From positions 37,571,204 through 37,635,203 of the forward strand of contig OX381710.1 of the NCBI GenBank assembly GCA_947462335.1: a stretch of 64,000 nucleotides of DNA, read 5' to 3'. Positions 1-12,392 of this stretch are shown here, piece by piece. Positions within the stretch are counted from its first letter, which is position 1. Each line of letters starts with the position of its first letter. This stretch comes from Harmothoe impar (taxonomy: Eukaryota > Annelida > Polychaeta > Phyllodocida > Polynoidae). Below the pieces are notes generated by a model. That model was not told where the DNA came from. It saw only the letters and a list, made by a program, of their open reading frames with translations, and searched no databases. Position numbers and translations under genes: made by a program.

Positions 1-1380
1 TCTTTTCATATCGGTCTGTAGTATAATTACCATTAAATATCCCCCTACCCCATTTCTACATGGGTCGTTATCGTTTTAATCCATTTTCATTATTTTTCAG
101 TCAGAGGGGGGGGGGGGATCACCCCTCTCCCGAGTCGAATTCACCCCACCCCCTGATCCCAGTGCAAACTGGCCGTGACAGGACTATACTACAGTTGATA
201 GGACGGTGTAATCTAGGAGGGGCGGGGTAGTGTTGGGGTGATGGATGTGCTGGTAGATAGATAAGGCGCCGATGAAGAGCAGAATGGTGCAGCCGTGATC
301 GACTTAATCAGGACCTGATAACGGCTCAGCAGCTGCACAAAGCATGGACAGGGCTGCAGGCACCTCCCCACCCTCTGTGGCTAACTACTCTCTTCATAAA
401 TTCACATGTCCCGATTGGAAAAGTTGTAAGCTCTGATGAAAAAGGGAAATATCTAATTTCTTTTTTGAGTATTACTGTACTCCAAATTATAATCATATAA
501 TATGTGTGCACAAATATCACTTCAAATCGTCAAAGTTATCATATTGCTAACAACACTCAGTAGTTGTAGCATAGGCGGAAGCATGGGGCATTGGACGCAG
601 CTTCAATATCAGTTAATCGGTATATGCAACCTAATATCCTGACCTGAAATACTCTAATCAGGCTTAACCATGTAGACATATGCATCACACAAACTCACAA
701 TAGTAGACCCAGCTCAAATAGACTTTATCAGAGACCACTGTGTCCCTTATTGAGACATTTGCAAACATGACAAGCCTCGCCCTCTTCATTAGTGTGATTG
801 GTGACTTGGTTGTTATGGCTCGGTTTTCATACTGTCCACATTGGGGACGAGTAGAGTGGGATGGGGCTGTAAGGGGAGTGTCGGAAGCGGGGGCACAGAG
901 GACCCAGAGACGGTCGAGTGCCATTTTAATTTGGGTGCCTAATGCCCCCTTTCTCTGGTGCTCTGATAGCCCGTAGCCTGGATCCATAGAGGGTGGATCA
1001 TTACCCGTTATCTGGTAATCCAGGGTGGTGGGAGGGGTGAGGGGCAGGCCTGCAGACTTGATCCATTGTAAGGGGGCGGGCCCGGGCGGGGAGCCGGCTA
1101 TTGGGGGGAGGGGCAGTGAGAGTGAATGTGGGCTGGATAGGGTAGGGCAGGGGGTGGACGGGACAGGGGATGGACGGGAGGGTAGAGGTCAGAGAGGACA
1201 TTTGAAGGTTTGTGTTAGTCGACAACACCCTACATAGTGGCAGTGCATAACACACAAGAGGTATGGTATAGTTCAGAAACTTTACAAGGAGTTCCAAGTC
1301 AACCTTGAATGATTTTGTGATCAGTAGAATCATTTCCACATTCAGGGGTTGGGAGCGATATCATAGCGTCCTGGAGTAAA
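1..1380. other. Non-coding stretch, nothing recognised
   Basis: No credible gene is visible. The stretch has a 12-base G run near 106-117 and G-rich patches near 1020-1200. Open frames on both strands are short (at most 112 codons) and low in complexity. Confidence 0.6.
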
Positions 1381-2700
1381 CCCCAAAACTGGGCCAGCTA
1401 CCCTACTCTGAGCTACTCGGCCTAACAATGGGCCGGGGAGCAGCTCAGGGCCGCTGCAGCAGGGGTCAGGGGTCATGTGACGCAGTGCTTGTGGTCAGAT
1501 CAAAGGGCATAGGGATGTGGAGACTGCCTTCAGACATCAGAGTAACCCATCAGACACTGGGCTGCTCCGTGAGAGGGTCTATGAGCTTCTCTATGAGCTG
1601 CTCTTTGTGGTGGTTAGCTGCCCAATGTGTGCATGCTGGTATATCAAGTAGAGTATAATACATGAAGTACTGTGCTCTATCCTCTGCCCTGTCTAGTCTC
1701 ACTGTAGGCTGCTCTATAAGCCCATCTACAGGACAGCATTGAAATTTCTAGGTTATAAATGTCTGCTGGCCTCTGGGTTGTGCAGTTCTACGTTGCTCTA
1801 TATGTGAGTATTTCTACATATCATGTGGCTATGTGGGTATTTCTCTGTGAATTGTTCATGATTTGAACGTAAAGGTGGAGGGAGATATTAATGCATTGAT
1901 CCAACCCGGAATCGACTTTATTTGACTTTATACCCCCGGGTTATCCCTGTATCCATCATCGTTATTTCTATCATCGTTTATAAAATTAATGGCTCGAATG
2001 AATAGTAAATATGTAGTAAAGAAAGTCTATGATGAATTTGATATCAATCATTCCCTATATTGAAAGAGCAGTAATGCGCCGATGCAAGTTCCATCTGAGA
2101 GCAAACACAGCCACCCCTCTCCCAACTCACACATGCATGTCAGTACAGTCCTCTTCCCCCTTTGTCTCTCCTTCTGCCACCCTAGATTTGCCTTAACCCT
2201 GAAACCTTATACTTCCCCTGTAACTCTCGTTTCTCACTAAGTCTATCCTCGCGTCTCCAACTCTATACTCTCCAGCCGAGAAGTCCTCAATGGGACCCGC
2301 CCTGCCTACAACCCCTACTCAGGAATTACTCCGGCGGAAAATGTGAAAAAGTAATTCTGAGTATTGGGATTTAATGACAGAGCAGCTCATGGAGGGGATG
2401 GAGGGGTAGCATGGATGGAGGGAGGCCCGGGCGGGCCGCGTTGTGTCATCCCTAGACCGAACAATGGGAGAGAGCTGCTCGCCTCACGACCTAATTACCA
2501 GAAATTGAGGAAGCAGCAGTGCCAGCATGCTTCCCTGCGGAACGCCGCCCATCTGGACATCAACAAAGCCTTTGACAAAGTCCAACGCCACCCCAGCCGC
2601 TGTCTAGCTGGCCTCTCGTGCCGACTTAATTGCGGGCATGCCAGGGCTACAATAATTCTGCCCACTGGGTGTGGAGTTATTCCTTTTTGGCCGTACTAAT
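1381..2700. other. Non-coding block with four GAGCTGCTC motifs
   Basis: Exact copies of GAGCTGCTC or its complement GAGCAGCTC occur at 1438, 1595, 2380 and 2472, with near copies around 1410 and 1561. The pattern suggests a regulatory motif or a shared low-complexity origin. A 111-codon frame at 2364-2699 contains LDINKAFDKV (2553-2582), which resembles the KAFD-containing motif A of LINE reverse transcriptases, but nothing around it supports a polymerase domain. Confidence 0.4.
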
Positions 2701-4680
2701 TGGCGACATTCCACTAGCGTGGCGATCTAGTAATCAGAACAACTGGGGTGGGGACAGACTGGGTAGGGCTGTTTTCACAACGCCTGACTTGTTAAGGAAG
2801 GTGTAATCAGTCGTACTTATATCTAGGCGCCGTGCCAATGGTGAGGTAGACAATGGCCACTCTCAAAAAATACCCATAATCAAAGGTCTTTTATTCTACA
2901 TCTGAGTTGTGAATTATCATTTTTGATACAAGTACCTTATCCATCCTTCTATCTGTCATTCAATTGACACTAAAAGATAGGTAACACGATCAGCTCTATA
3001 CTCATATTAGGAATAAGTTCAAGAGATTCTGTCGTAGGATGTTGACTCCTAATATGATAGGTTATCATGCATTTCTACTTAAGAGTATCGGTGGTTTAGA
3101 AGGCACTATAGTGTGGTGATCATAAAATGACCTGGTGTAAAAAGCACAAGGCCTGTCACCGATGAGGGTTTTATGTTCATAATACGCTCTGAAGTGCCAA
3201 CAATTATCTTTTACTCCATAACTTTTTGCTTTGCCTTTTGCATAAAAACCTGCTATCAATTGCATTGTTAATCAAAGTCTAGACTCATAGGACACGGACC
3301 CCACGCAAATATACGCATTGATGGGTCTATTGTTTAGCCGTTTCACTTTCTGGGTCTTGAGCACCTCAGCCCTCCTACCCACACACCCAGTCCCTCCCTT
3401 TACCCCCCCCCCCACCTCCTAAACCCCCACCCTCCCGCCCACCCCTTACCACTGGGCAGGGAGACAATGCAGTCCCTCTGACTAAGGCCTGAGGAATGTT
3501 CTCTCCCCGCGACCTACCCTGTGCATTGATCTCACTCCATTTATGCTACAACTCCAGAGTGACCCAAGAAAGATTTGTATTGGGTTAAGGCAAATTATGG
3601 CACATTTTAGTCTCTGTCAGCTTTTAATGGTCCCTTATATGAAAAGTATTTGGATGGCAAGAGAAAATGGAAGAAGAGCGTTAAGGGGTGTGGGTGGGGA
3701 GGGGTGGTAGTTAAGGATGGGGGCAGTGCTAATTTCTCCCTTGGTGGTTGACTAGTGTTTCTGGCGGCAGAGACATTAAAGATGTATAAAGCACAGTCTC
3801 ACCCCTTCACTAACCCTCCTGATGGCTCATGTAAATCAATATCACTACACCCCTCCCCACCCCATCCCCACCCCATCCCCACCCCATCTCCACCCCTCTC
3901 AGCAGGCCTTTCTACCTCTCCACACACCCTTACACATCTTCCCAAAAGCCAAGTTCTTCCAACACACACTTATCTGTGCCCACCGTCCTGCCTGCACCCT
4001 CTACACACACCTTCCCTGATATCTCTGTAATTGGCCACCGTCGTTCTGCCTTTTCCCCACGTCTTCTTAATGAGGTGACAGGGAAAGTGTCTCAGGCGGG
4101 CATTATTACCCAAGTAGTTCTACCCCTGTGTGTGTGCCGTGTGTGAGGCTCTTGGCCCGTTTTAGGAGGGGTCTGTGGTGAAGTATAGTTCAAGGTAGTT
4201 ATGAGTCATCTAATCAGAGCTGGCACTGCAAATGAAAGGTTGGTGTTTCTTCTAGGCTGGAGTCAAAGTTTTTATGTACCCATCGTAATTAACATCCAAA
4301 TCTGCAATATGAGTTGGGATAAGCTGAATATGCCATTAGCTTTCAGACTTGAAATAACTTATGGTGTATTGTATCATCTCATTACCTGAGAACTAGGTAT
4401 TCATATGACATAAATTGCCTTTACGTGTAGTCTCAATTAATCTCTGAATCATAGTGCACTGTACCGGTAGAACTTAATTCATTATAGCATGCGACTGGTA
4501 GTTATGTATGCAAAAGATCGAGTTGTGACATCATTTCAAACAGAGAGGTTGATTCTCACAAAACAAAGACATGTCTGAATCCACAAAACAGCGCCTTGTC
4601 CTGGTATAGTAGGCGACCCTGACTGCCCTCAGATTCAGTTCTTCTCGGAGGAAAATGTTAATATATACATGGGTACATGG
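2701..4680. other. Non-coding stretch with C-rich microsatellite
   Basis: No gene is recognised. C-rich pieces include runs near 3404-3412 and a CCCCACCCCAT-type microsatellite at about 3849-3896. Short frames over the C-rich part (3755-4030) are proline/serine/histidine-rich artefacts of that composition. Confidence 0.6.
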
Positions 4681-4682
4681 GT

Positions 4683-4745
4683 AGTAGAATCTACTGTTGG
4701 TTTACAGTATAAAAGGACGTATTTTTGGTTTCACTATTTACAGTG
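4683..4745. mobile_element. Truncated or hybrid CACTG-type MITE
   Basis: The right end reads ACTATTTACAGTG followed by TA, the same terminus as the elements at 15.4 and 31.7 kb. The interior carries TTTACAGTATAAAAGG and GTATTTTTGGTTTC, which otherwise appear in the palindromic element at 9.4 kb. It therefore links two families by direct sequence sharing. No left terminus is visible, so it is probably truncated. Confidence 0.5.
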
Positions 4746-5498
4746 TAGTCTATGAATGTGTTGTTCAACACATCTCTGTCCCCAGAGTCTCCATGAAGAC
4801 AATACAATTTGAGAAAATGGCTGAGGAAATGAGAAATTATATAGAAGTGTGGGATGGGGGAAGGGCAGCTGTTATCCCTTATTGCTAACTGCTGACTGAG
4901 CAGTTCTCACCAATCCCACCACGTGTCACTACTCGTTACACCCAGGCGCCAATATTAAATCTGATTACCCAGAATGCCATTGTCCGAGTGTCGGCCATTG
5001 CTGCCAGCTGGGCAGCCACAGCAGTGACGTTGTTACCATGGGGACCAACCATTTCTACATCCGCCCCTTTTGTTTTTCCTGGCAAAAAGTTCCAATATTT
5101 GACTGACCCTCATAAAACTAATAATTATGACGCGGAATCCAAATAGTTTCCACGGTGATGACTTTTGTGACCTACTATTTCTATTTTTTCCTTTCTAGTT
5201 TTAAGTGACCGGCGCCTTCCGCGATTAGGAACATACAATGATAACGTGGTATTTAGACAGATTTAAATCGTTGCCATGCGAATTGGGGCATTAATCATGT
5301 ATTGTGATCAAATACTTCATTAAACATAAAAAAGAATTGGATCCAAAGTATGACTTACTATACAATTGCATAGACAGATACACTCGGTATAACGTCCAAG
5401 TTCATGTATAATTCCAAGGCTCTATTATATGGAAATGGATAGGGCATAATGCCGGAAGCAGTATTAGGATTCTGTGGGACGAGGGATATGCGGATTAC

Positions 5499-5960
5499 GT
5501 GCAATACGATTCCCTGCTCGGTGCCCACTTAAAGCGCGGACCCCGCCGAGATCCATCCGCACTTTTTGCGCAATATTTCACGACCCGATTGATATTTTCT
5601 CATCAAATTATTGAACGTTTTGCAGGCCCTACAAAGGTTTCCGGGGGTGGGGCTCGCAGCCCCCTCCCTCTGGTGGACTCCCTCCCACTCCCCCTTTTGT
5701 CCCGGGTAGATTTATGACAGCAGACCTGTCGGGGCTTATTGAGCCGCCGCCGCGTCTTTAGCAGACACCCATTGTGGCCAATATGAAATCGTGTCGCACT
5801 GGCCATGTCCCGTGTCGCGCGCGACGTGTCCCGTGTCGCCCTGAATCACGAGTCATGGCGGCATGCTGTGGGGGTGTAATCCCGACATGCCCCGCGTCCC
5901 TGTATTACCCGTGCGCACCCGGGGCTGCTGCCAGATGCCGGTGGTCGTCATGGTAGAGGG
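5499..5960. other. CpG-rich, GC-rich block
   Basis: The block is rich in CG dinucleotides and includes short repeats of a CCCGTGTCGC-like unit around 5807-5840. A weaker CTCF-like match on the minus strand (CCACCAGAGGGAG) lies at 5664-5676. The open frames are short and unrecognised. It could be a CpG island or regulatory element; no start site can be assigned. Confidence 0.35.
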
Positions 5961-6260
5961 ATTCACGGACTATTTCTGCAACATGTATTAGTATGTGCAT
6001 CTTAGGGCAGGAAGGAGGGGACTCTTAAGTGGGATCGGTCGTCATGATAGAGGGATTCAAGGACTCCTTGTTCAAAATGTATAACTATCTACGTCTTGGG
6101 GGTAGGAGGGGAAGGGGGCTTGTTAGGGGGTATTGGTCGTTATGATAGAGGGATTCAATGACCCCTTGCAAAGCATGTATTACAGTATGTACTCCGGGTA
6201 TTTACGTGTGGAGAGGGGTGTTAGGAGGGGAGGGGGGACATTGAGGAGGTATTGGTATTT
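5940..6260 (+). repeat. Three-copy tandem repeat, about 95-100 bp
   Basis: Three diverged units each start with a version of GGTCGTCATGATAGAGGGAT (near 5941, 6037 and 6137) and continue through an ATGTAT segment into a GGAGGGG-rich end. The spacing is about 95-100 bp. No coding potential is seen. Confidence 0.7.
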
Positions 6261-6557
6261 GTAAAGACGAGCCTAAAGTATGCAAGATAATAATATCTAC
6301 ATCCAAATAATACAATAATATGCAGTGTTCGGTGGGGCAAAGGAGCCTGATGTATCAATCCAATATAAATTGTTCATGATTTTTTTCTAAAACTTTGTTC
6401 AACAGCTGAAATAGCTGCTGCAGTATAATGCATTTTTCGGGGATTTTGTCAGAATGAGGTCAAGTGCTTTGTCAGCCCTTGTTATAAGCAATCATTTAAC
6501 ATTGGGGCCTACGTACGCGAACTCATTTCATTCTGCCGAGGATATGTGGATCAACAA

Positions 6558-7147
6558 GGGAAAAGGGACCTCCGTGAGGGATTTTTAGTACCAGCTTTGG
6601 CCACCAGGGGACTCCATATAGCTAAACCAGATCAAAATATAACAAAAAATGTTCTAGACTACTTTTTCATGTAGAACACAATAGGCTACATTAGAAAGTT
6701 CCATTTATGGTGAAAACCTTCCATATTTGGAATGTTAAAAGAACGTTTTTGGGCCTAAATTGGTGTTGTTGCACATGTTGGTTGCCATGGAAACATGATT
6801 TTCATTCTAAATTGAAAAATTAAAAATGTTGATTGATAGAAGGCCCCACAACGATTTCTATGCTGAAAACAAAATATAAATATGATCTTTAGATCAAAAG
6901 CTGTGACCAAATGTTTGAGAAAATTAGGATATTTGGTGATTAGCATAATTATGCTAATTAGATAGGAATATATCTTAAACAAAGTAAGATAGAGCTTATT
7001 GGCATTTAAGGTTGGAGAGTGACCACACATATTCAAAGAGCCAGTACTCAAAAACTAGAGGTGGTACCTGCTAATAAAAGATATCATTGGAAAGCTGATG
7101 ACCTCAATTTTATTATTAAGTTTTTACCTTGGAGGACCCTTTTCCCT
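6558..7147 (+). mobile_element. 590-bp non-autonomous TIR element, copy A
   Basis: The left end GGGAAAAGGGACCTCC is mirrored by the right end GGAGGACCCTTTTCCCT, giving about 16-bp terminal inverted repeats. The interior aligns through many segments with the reverse complement of 38149-38738, for example GGTTGCCATGGAAAC, the GCCACCAGG stretch and TATTTGGAATG. No transposase frame is present, so it depends on enzyme from elsewhere. No clear target-site duplication is seen. It carries a CTCF-like string, CCACCAGGGGACTCC, at 6601-6615. Confidence 0.75.
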
Positions 7148-8455
7148 CGACTGTCCACATATATGGTATAATAGAATTATGGAAGGTTTAGAACTCAAAG
7201 ATGGCTATAACATGGAGGCCTACTTATATGAGGAATGTACCTATCGTTTTAAATGACCTTACATAATGGTGGATTAATTCATCTTTTCAACAAAGAACTA
7301 TTCATTAAAACAGGATAAGATGATATTCATTTATTTTAGTGTCAATATTTCATAAATAATCCATGCTTGATACGCACACTTTGTTAGTCTAATATCACAA
7401 TCCACACGCACACTCCCGGTGAAATTAATCGTCTCGGAGATCCATTAATAACGTCAACAATTTAACCAATGTTTCATTTGCATAGCATCATACACCAGAA
7501 GAGAGTGCAGAGAGTGTGGTAGCTTTCATAGGTCGGCCTAAGTAGCCTGCGTCCCTCAGTATTGTCCTGGGGTTCCTAATCTGCCTGGCCCCTAAGCCCC
7601 TGTCTGGGCCCTCGGATCACAACACTCTGACCACAGATGGTGTGTGTGATACGTCATAGCTTTGTGTTGTCTCTGCTGCACACGCCATCAATCCATGCGA
7701 GATACGTCACGGATCTGACCCTATTGTAACGTTTGCACTTCTATTTCACATAACTAACCCTTCAAGTAGCATTTAACCTCCTTACCCACTTTGCCTATAC
7801 TATTAACTCACCATACATGTCTTATTGGTGGGCTTTACAATCTTTCAGGTTCTATTCGTGGTGGACATGGTTGAATCATAATAGAAACACATGACTTACA
7901 TTTGTTCATTCCTTCCTTAAGGACTGATACACATGGTGGAAAATAGGAAAGTCGGTATTTACTTCAAAGTCAGGTGACATATGTGGCCTATGGACCAAAC
8001 CCTGGTATGATATTGATGCATATGGAACAATCCAACTCTAATGAATTGGTGTGCTTGGGACCGGGGGTTTGGGAATTGAGAGCTAGTTGGGATCACCTCA
8101 CATAGTGTTGAAGTATGTAGTTGTAGTTGGTTATTTATTTGACGTGCCGCACCTTATAATAATCATACTGTAACTCGATGTTTTTTTATTGGAGTAGATG
8201 TGATGCATGACGTCAACGGACGCAGCATAACGATGGTCGCACCGGTGGAGCTTCACCAGGTATACTCTGTTCTTAACCACTTGGAAACTGTATGGGAGGA
8301 TTTTGAGAGACTCTGATGGTTTCAGACAGCCCCAGGAAGCCCCATATAAGGACACTAGCAAGCCACTAGAGGTCAGGCCGATCAGCGACCATGGCACCGA
8401 CTTTTAATGGGAGCATGGGCGTGGTTAATGTTATGAATATTCATGTCATTAACTC
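7148..8455. other. Non-coding stretch, nothing recognised
   Basis: The sequence is mostly AT-rich and unique-looking. The only longer frame, 8131-8397 on the minus strand (88 codons), resembles no family I know. No repeat structure stands out. Confidence 0.55.
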
Positions 8456-8469
8456 CCACCAGAGGGCAG
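8456..8469 (+). promoter_or_regulatory. CTCF-like motif
   Basis: CCACCAGAGGGCAG matches the core of the animal CTCF zinc-finger recognition sequence (CCASYAGRKGGCAS) at every position. CTCF acts as an insulator and loop anchor in bilaterians. Binding here is inferred from the motif alone. Confidence 0.55.
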
Positions 8470-9329
8470 CATGGGGACAGGTCTGTCACGTGACCGTCTG
8501 TCGGTCTGCAGGCATGGACTGTGTTCACGTGGGGCGGGGGTCTTATCAAGCATGAGGCATTTGAATGACTTCAGTCTAGACACGATAGAACATGGCGAAG
8601 ATCAGATGTAAATTTTCTGATTCGGAATTCCACGGTCATGAGTTGTCTTTTTTCCAAAGCGGCGTTGACTATCACAATTGCTGGATGAATAGAATCTTAA
8701 TGCATGAAATAAGTAGTCCTATACTGATTAAGTCCATCCACATTCGCGGTAGCACTAACCCTATTAAGCATAAAGGTATGTAAATTTAATGATGTAAATC
8801 CGAAAAGAAAGATGTCCAAAGCTTTCTATATATATACATCTGCGCCATCATTCAAGATGGAATCTAGAACTGAATGTATTACGATCTATTAAATCCAGGT
8901 TCATACCAATACTCATAGAGAAAAAGAAACAATATCATCATTTAGATATGCTTAATATTGCATGTCTTTGAACATCAATATAAATTCCGGGTGTCAACAT
9001 TTTAAATAAATGTCTTCTTTCCCTTTTTGATAGAGGCTGACGGCATGTAGATTGATATCGGTGCCATCAGAACAAAATGGCGACTACCCAAGCAGAGTAA
9101 ACATTTCCCCATCATTCTGACGGCCTCCACCTCCTCCCACCCCCACCCCTGGTCTGTGGGGACCATGAAAACAATGAAGCGCCGCCAACGGGATAATGAA
9201 TCACGATGTCGCAAAAAGTCGGTGCATCGACACGACGGACGTTAATTTGGACCTGCGCGTCTCGGTCAGACGCCATTACACGCCGGCAGTGAACCGTGGC
9301 CGACCGGCTGTCACCAAAGTCTTTGTCAG

Positions 9330-9665
9330 GGCCAAGACAAGGCAGGTCAAGACAAGACTGGACAAGACAGGGATGGGTTGGGCAAGACTGGACAAGACAG
9401 GGATGGTCAAGACAACACTGTCAGAAGTAACTGTAGCTGCACAGCGAGAATACTGTAGATTTACAGTATAAAAGGAGGTATTTTTGGTTTCAAAACCAAA
9501 AATACCTCCTTTTATACTGTAGTTCTACTGTATAAATCGCTGTGCAGCTACAGTTACTTCTGACAGTGAAGACAGGGCAAGACAACGCTGGACAAAGATA
9601 ATACCTGGCATTGCAAGACCAAAACTGGGCAAGACATGATAAGACTGGGCACGACAAACATGGTA
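9330..9665 (+). repeat. GACAAGACTGG-type minisatellite, interrupted
   Basis: Variants of GGCAAGACTGGACAAGACAGGG repeat from about 9330 to 9411 and again from about 9569 to 9655. A palindromic MITE splits the array at 9416-9568. Unit length is irregular (roughly 10-30 bp) and the array is diverged. Confidence 0.65.
9416..9568. mobile_element. Palindromic MITE, 153 bp
   Basis: The two halves are near-perfect inverted copies of about 76 nt. They start CACTGTCAGAAG and end CTTCTGACAGTG, with differences confined mainly to a short patch in mid-arm. The centre is GGTATTTTTGGTTTC and its complement. Flanks are AAGACAA-like on both sides, but the surrounding minisatellite makes a target duplication impossible to define. 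It shares internal sequence with 4683-4745. Confidence 0.75.
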
Positions 9666-9669
9666 TTGA

Positions 9670-11540
9670 ACATTGCTAACCTGTTCTATTCTACTAAACA
9701 AATCACAGAGGAAAGTTATCAAGGGGTTGTTCAAGACAATGTAAATACATTCGTATGTGAATGATTATAGGAATCATACAAATATTTTGGGATTAGACTA
9801 CCTATGTGGATTGGCATATACCAGTGTACATTTGGTACATACTTCTATCTGATACTTTAACCCTAAAAAATGCGAGCTAGAATTGGATATTGACCTCTGA
9901 CTGGCCGGTTGTGGGATCGACGGTTGAGCGGGCCTCATTCCATGAGAAACACCTAGACAGATGGGCAGATGATCGGGCTAGTCTCTAAATCCCACAGCCC
10001 ATCATCTCAACCCCCTCCCCGCATCTCTCCTTAATCGGTGCCCAATACCCACACACACCCTGCCCACACCACCCCGCCATGCCCACAGTCCAACACCCAT
10101 CTACACGGCCACACTTCAATGAGCAATTCACAAGTATTATAAATCAACTTACAGGGTTGAGGCTTAAATTATTATTGGCACGTAAGTAGTTAACAGAGGT
10201 CGTGTACTAAATATTCCTCTAAAATATGACATTGCCACGGTTAGTAATTCAGACATAGGCAAAGTTAGATAAGTGAACAGTGTGAAACGATTCACAAAGA
10301 CACATATCTGAAGAGACAGAACACAGGGGATAAGTATAGTGGATAATACCATGTAAGAGGTACATCATTGAGGAAGACAATGAACTACCGGTGACAATAA
10401 TTCGGTTGTATGTAGAAAAGGAGAATAATAATAACACGTGAAAATGGGAATAGGAAGAACATGAAATGCTAGGTCAAGAGCAATAGAAGTACATGAAATA
10501 TAAAACAAGTGGAGGAGGAGCAGCTCGTGGCAAATTGGGGAGCAGCTAAAAGACGGGTGTGGATGGCGGCGCCGCGGACTAAAAGGTTGATTTCCCTGAT
10601 CGGGGTGCCGCACCCTCACAATTAGCGGCCAGGGGAGCTGCTCCTGCCGCCCTGAGCTGCTCCCCCGACACTAACAACCCGCGAGCTGCTCCCCGTTACC
10701 AGGCAACCTGCAAAACGCCCTGAGCACGCGAGCAGCAACCCATTTACTCATGGGGACGCGGGTGGGGAGGGTAACTAGGGGAGGGGTGGATTTGGGCGGA
10801 GACAAGGGCGGAGGAGGAAGGGGTGGGTAGAGATGGGTGGAAGTTTTCGGGAGTGTGTTCTGTGGCGTATGGCTTCCGCTGTGCATCTGTCACTCTGTGA
10901 GTGTCAAGTAGATCCACTGGGTGTACAGGAAACTATATCTGAGCAAGAGAAAGCTATCAAATAGCACAGCACGTTGTTCTGAACATTGGCACCTACCTTT
11001 TCCTTACAAGATAAGTTCTTTCTATCACTTTTTCAACATTGTGATTTCACAGTGGAGCTTGTTCATACTTTCATTCGGCATGACCTACTATCTCATTGCC
11101 CCACGGTGGCCTCGCGCCATGTTTACATGTCTACTTGATGTAACAATGGTACAGAGTGATTGATGGGGGCACTCAACACCTTTGCAAACTATCTAAAACA
11201 AATCCATGACAGAGAAATACATAATACAATGAAGCGGATTGATGTTCTCCACTATAGTGTATTTTGTCAATAACAGAATAAGGAAACCTGCTCTATCATG
11301 GGTCCCCAAATATGGAAAGGGACTGAATCATTCATTAGAATATTTTAGACGCCTCAGCTGAATAACTAGCAGAAAGAACTATCCTAAATGACCCCTGCCA
11401 CTTTGAGTCCACCCCCTACCCCCACCCCCAACCCCCGCCCCCACGTCCCTAATCAGGCCGGTTGTAGGTCAGGCTGCTCCGTCTTTTCTGGCTTGTAATT
11501 GGGTGTAGTTAGAGACTGACCGACGTGTGCGCCACCTAGT
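9670..11540. other. Non-coding stretch with GAGCTGCTC cluster
   Basis: No gene is recognised. Exact GAGCTGCTC or GAGCAGCTC motifs lie at 10518, 10635, 10654 and 10683, four within 175 bp. The C-rich strand at 9990-10110 and GGGTGG-rich sequence at 10750-10850 are low in complexity. Confidence 0.5.
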
Positions 11541-11554
11541 GGTCACCGCCCGGG

Positions 11555-11586
11555 TTTGTGTGTGTGTGTGTGGGGGGGGGGGGGGG
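11555..11586 (+). repeat. (TG)n running into poly-G
   Basis: A GTGTGTGTGTG tract is followed directly by a run of about 15 G. The same arrangement recurs near 18769, 21151 and 25809. Confidence 0.9.
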
Positions 11587-11779
11587 TGGAGGGGGGATGT
11601 CTAGAATGCTAAACGGACTAGAGTATTCGGTATGCAGGTAAGGTGCGAGAATAGTGAGGAAAATAGCAGGCACGACATGAGAGGGCTGAGGGGGAGAGGG
11701 GACAACAATCTCAGCCTGGTAACAATGTATAGACGACTTGGTAGATCTGCCACCACTTGAAATTGTTTAGATGCGTTCC

Positions 11780-12380
11780 AGTAGTATATGGAATCTTGGC
11801 GCTCACTCAGGCTCATAGTGGAGTAGTATATGGGATCAGGGTGCTAGCTGGCTCTGGTTTAGAGTGGAGTAGTATATGAAATCAGGGCGCTGGCACAGGC
11901 TTATAGTGGAGTAGTATATGGAATCAGGCACTCACTCAGGCTCATAGTGGAGTAGTATATGGAATCAGGGCGCTGGCTCTGGTTCAGACTGGAGTAGTAT
12001 ATGAAATCAGGGCGCTGGCTCTGGTTCAGAGTCGAGTAGTATATGGAATCAGGGCGCTGGCTCTGGTTCAGAGTCGAGTAGTATATGGAATCAGGGGGCT
12101 GGCTCTGGTTCAGAGTCGAGTGGTATATGGAATCAGGGCGCTGGCTCTGGTTCAGGGTGGAGTAGTATATGGAATCAGGGCGCTGGCTCTGGTTCAGAGT
12201 GGAGTAGTATATGGAATCAGGGCGCTGGCTCAGGTTCCGGGTGGAGTAGTATATAGAATCAGGGCGCTGGCTCTGGTTCAGAGTGGAGTAGTATATGGAA
12301 TCAGGGGGCTGGCTCTGGTTCAGAGTGGAGAAGTATATGGAATCAGTGCGCTGGCTCTGTATATGGAATCAGTGCACTGG
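11780..12380 (+). repeat. 42-bp minisatellite, about 14-15 units
   Basis: The unit is about 41-42 bp, built on GTGGAGTAGTATATGGAATC and GGGCGCTGGCTCTGGTTCAG. Because 42 is divisible by three, parts of the array stay open in frame; at 12120-12392 this gives a repeating VYGIRALALVQSG peptide. I read this as a by-product, not a gene, because early units differ in length and break the frame. Confidence 0.9.
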
Positions 12381-12392
12381 CTTAGGCTTTAG

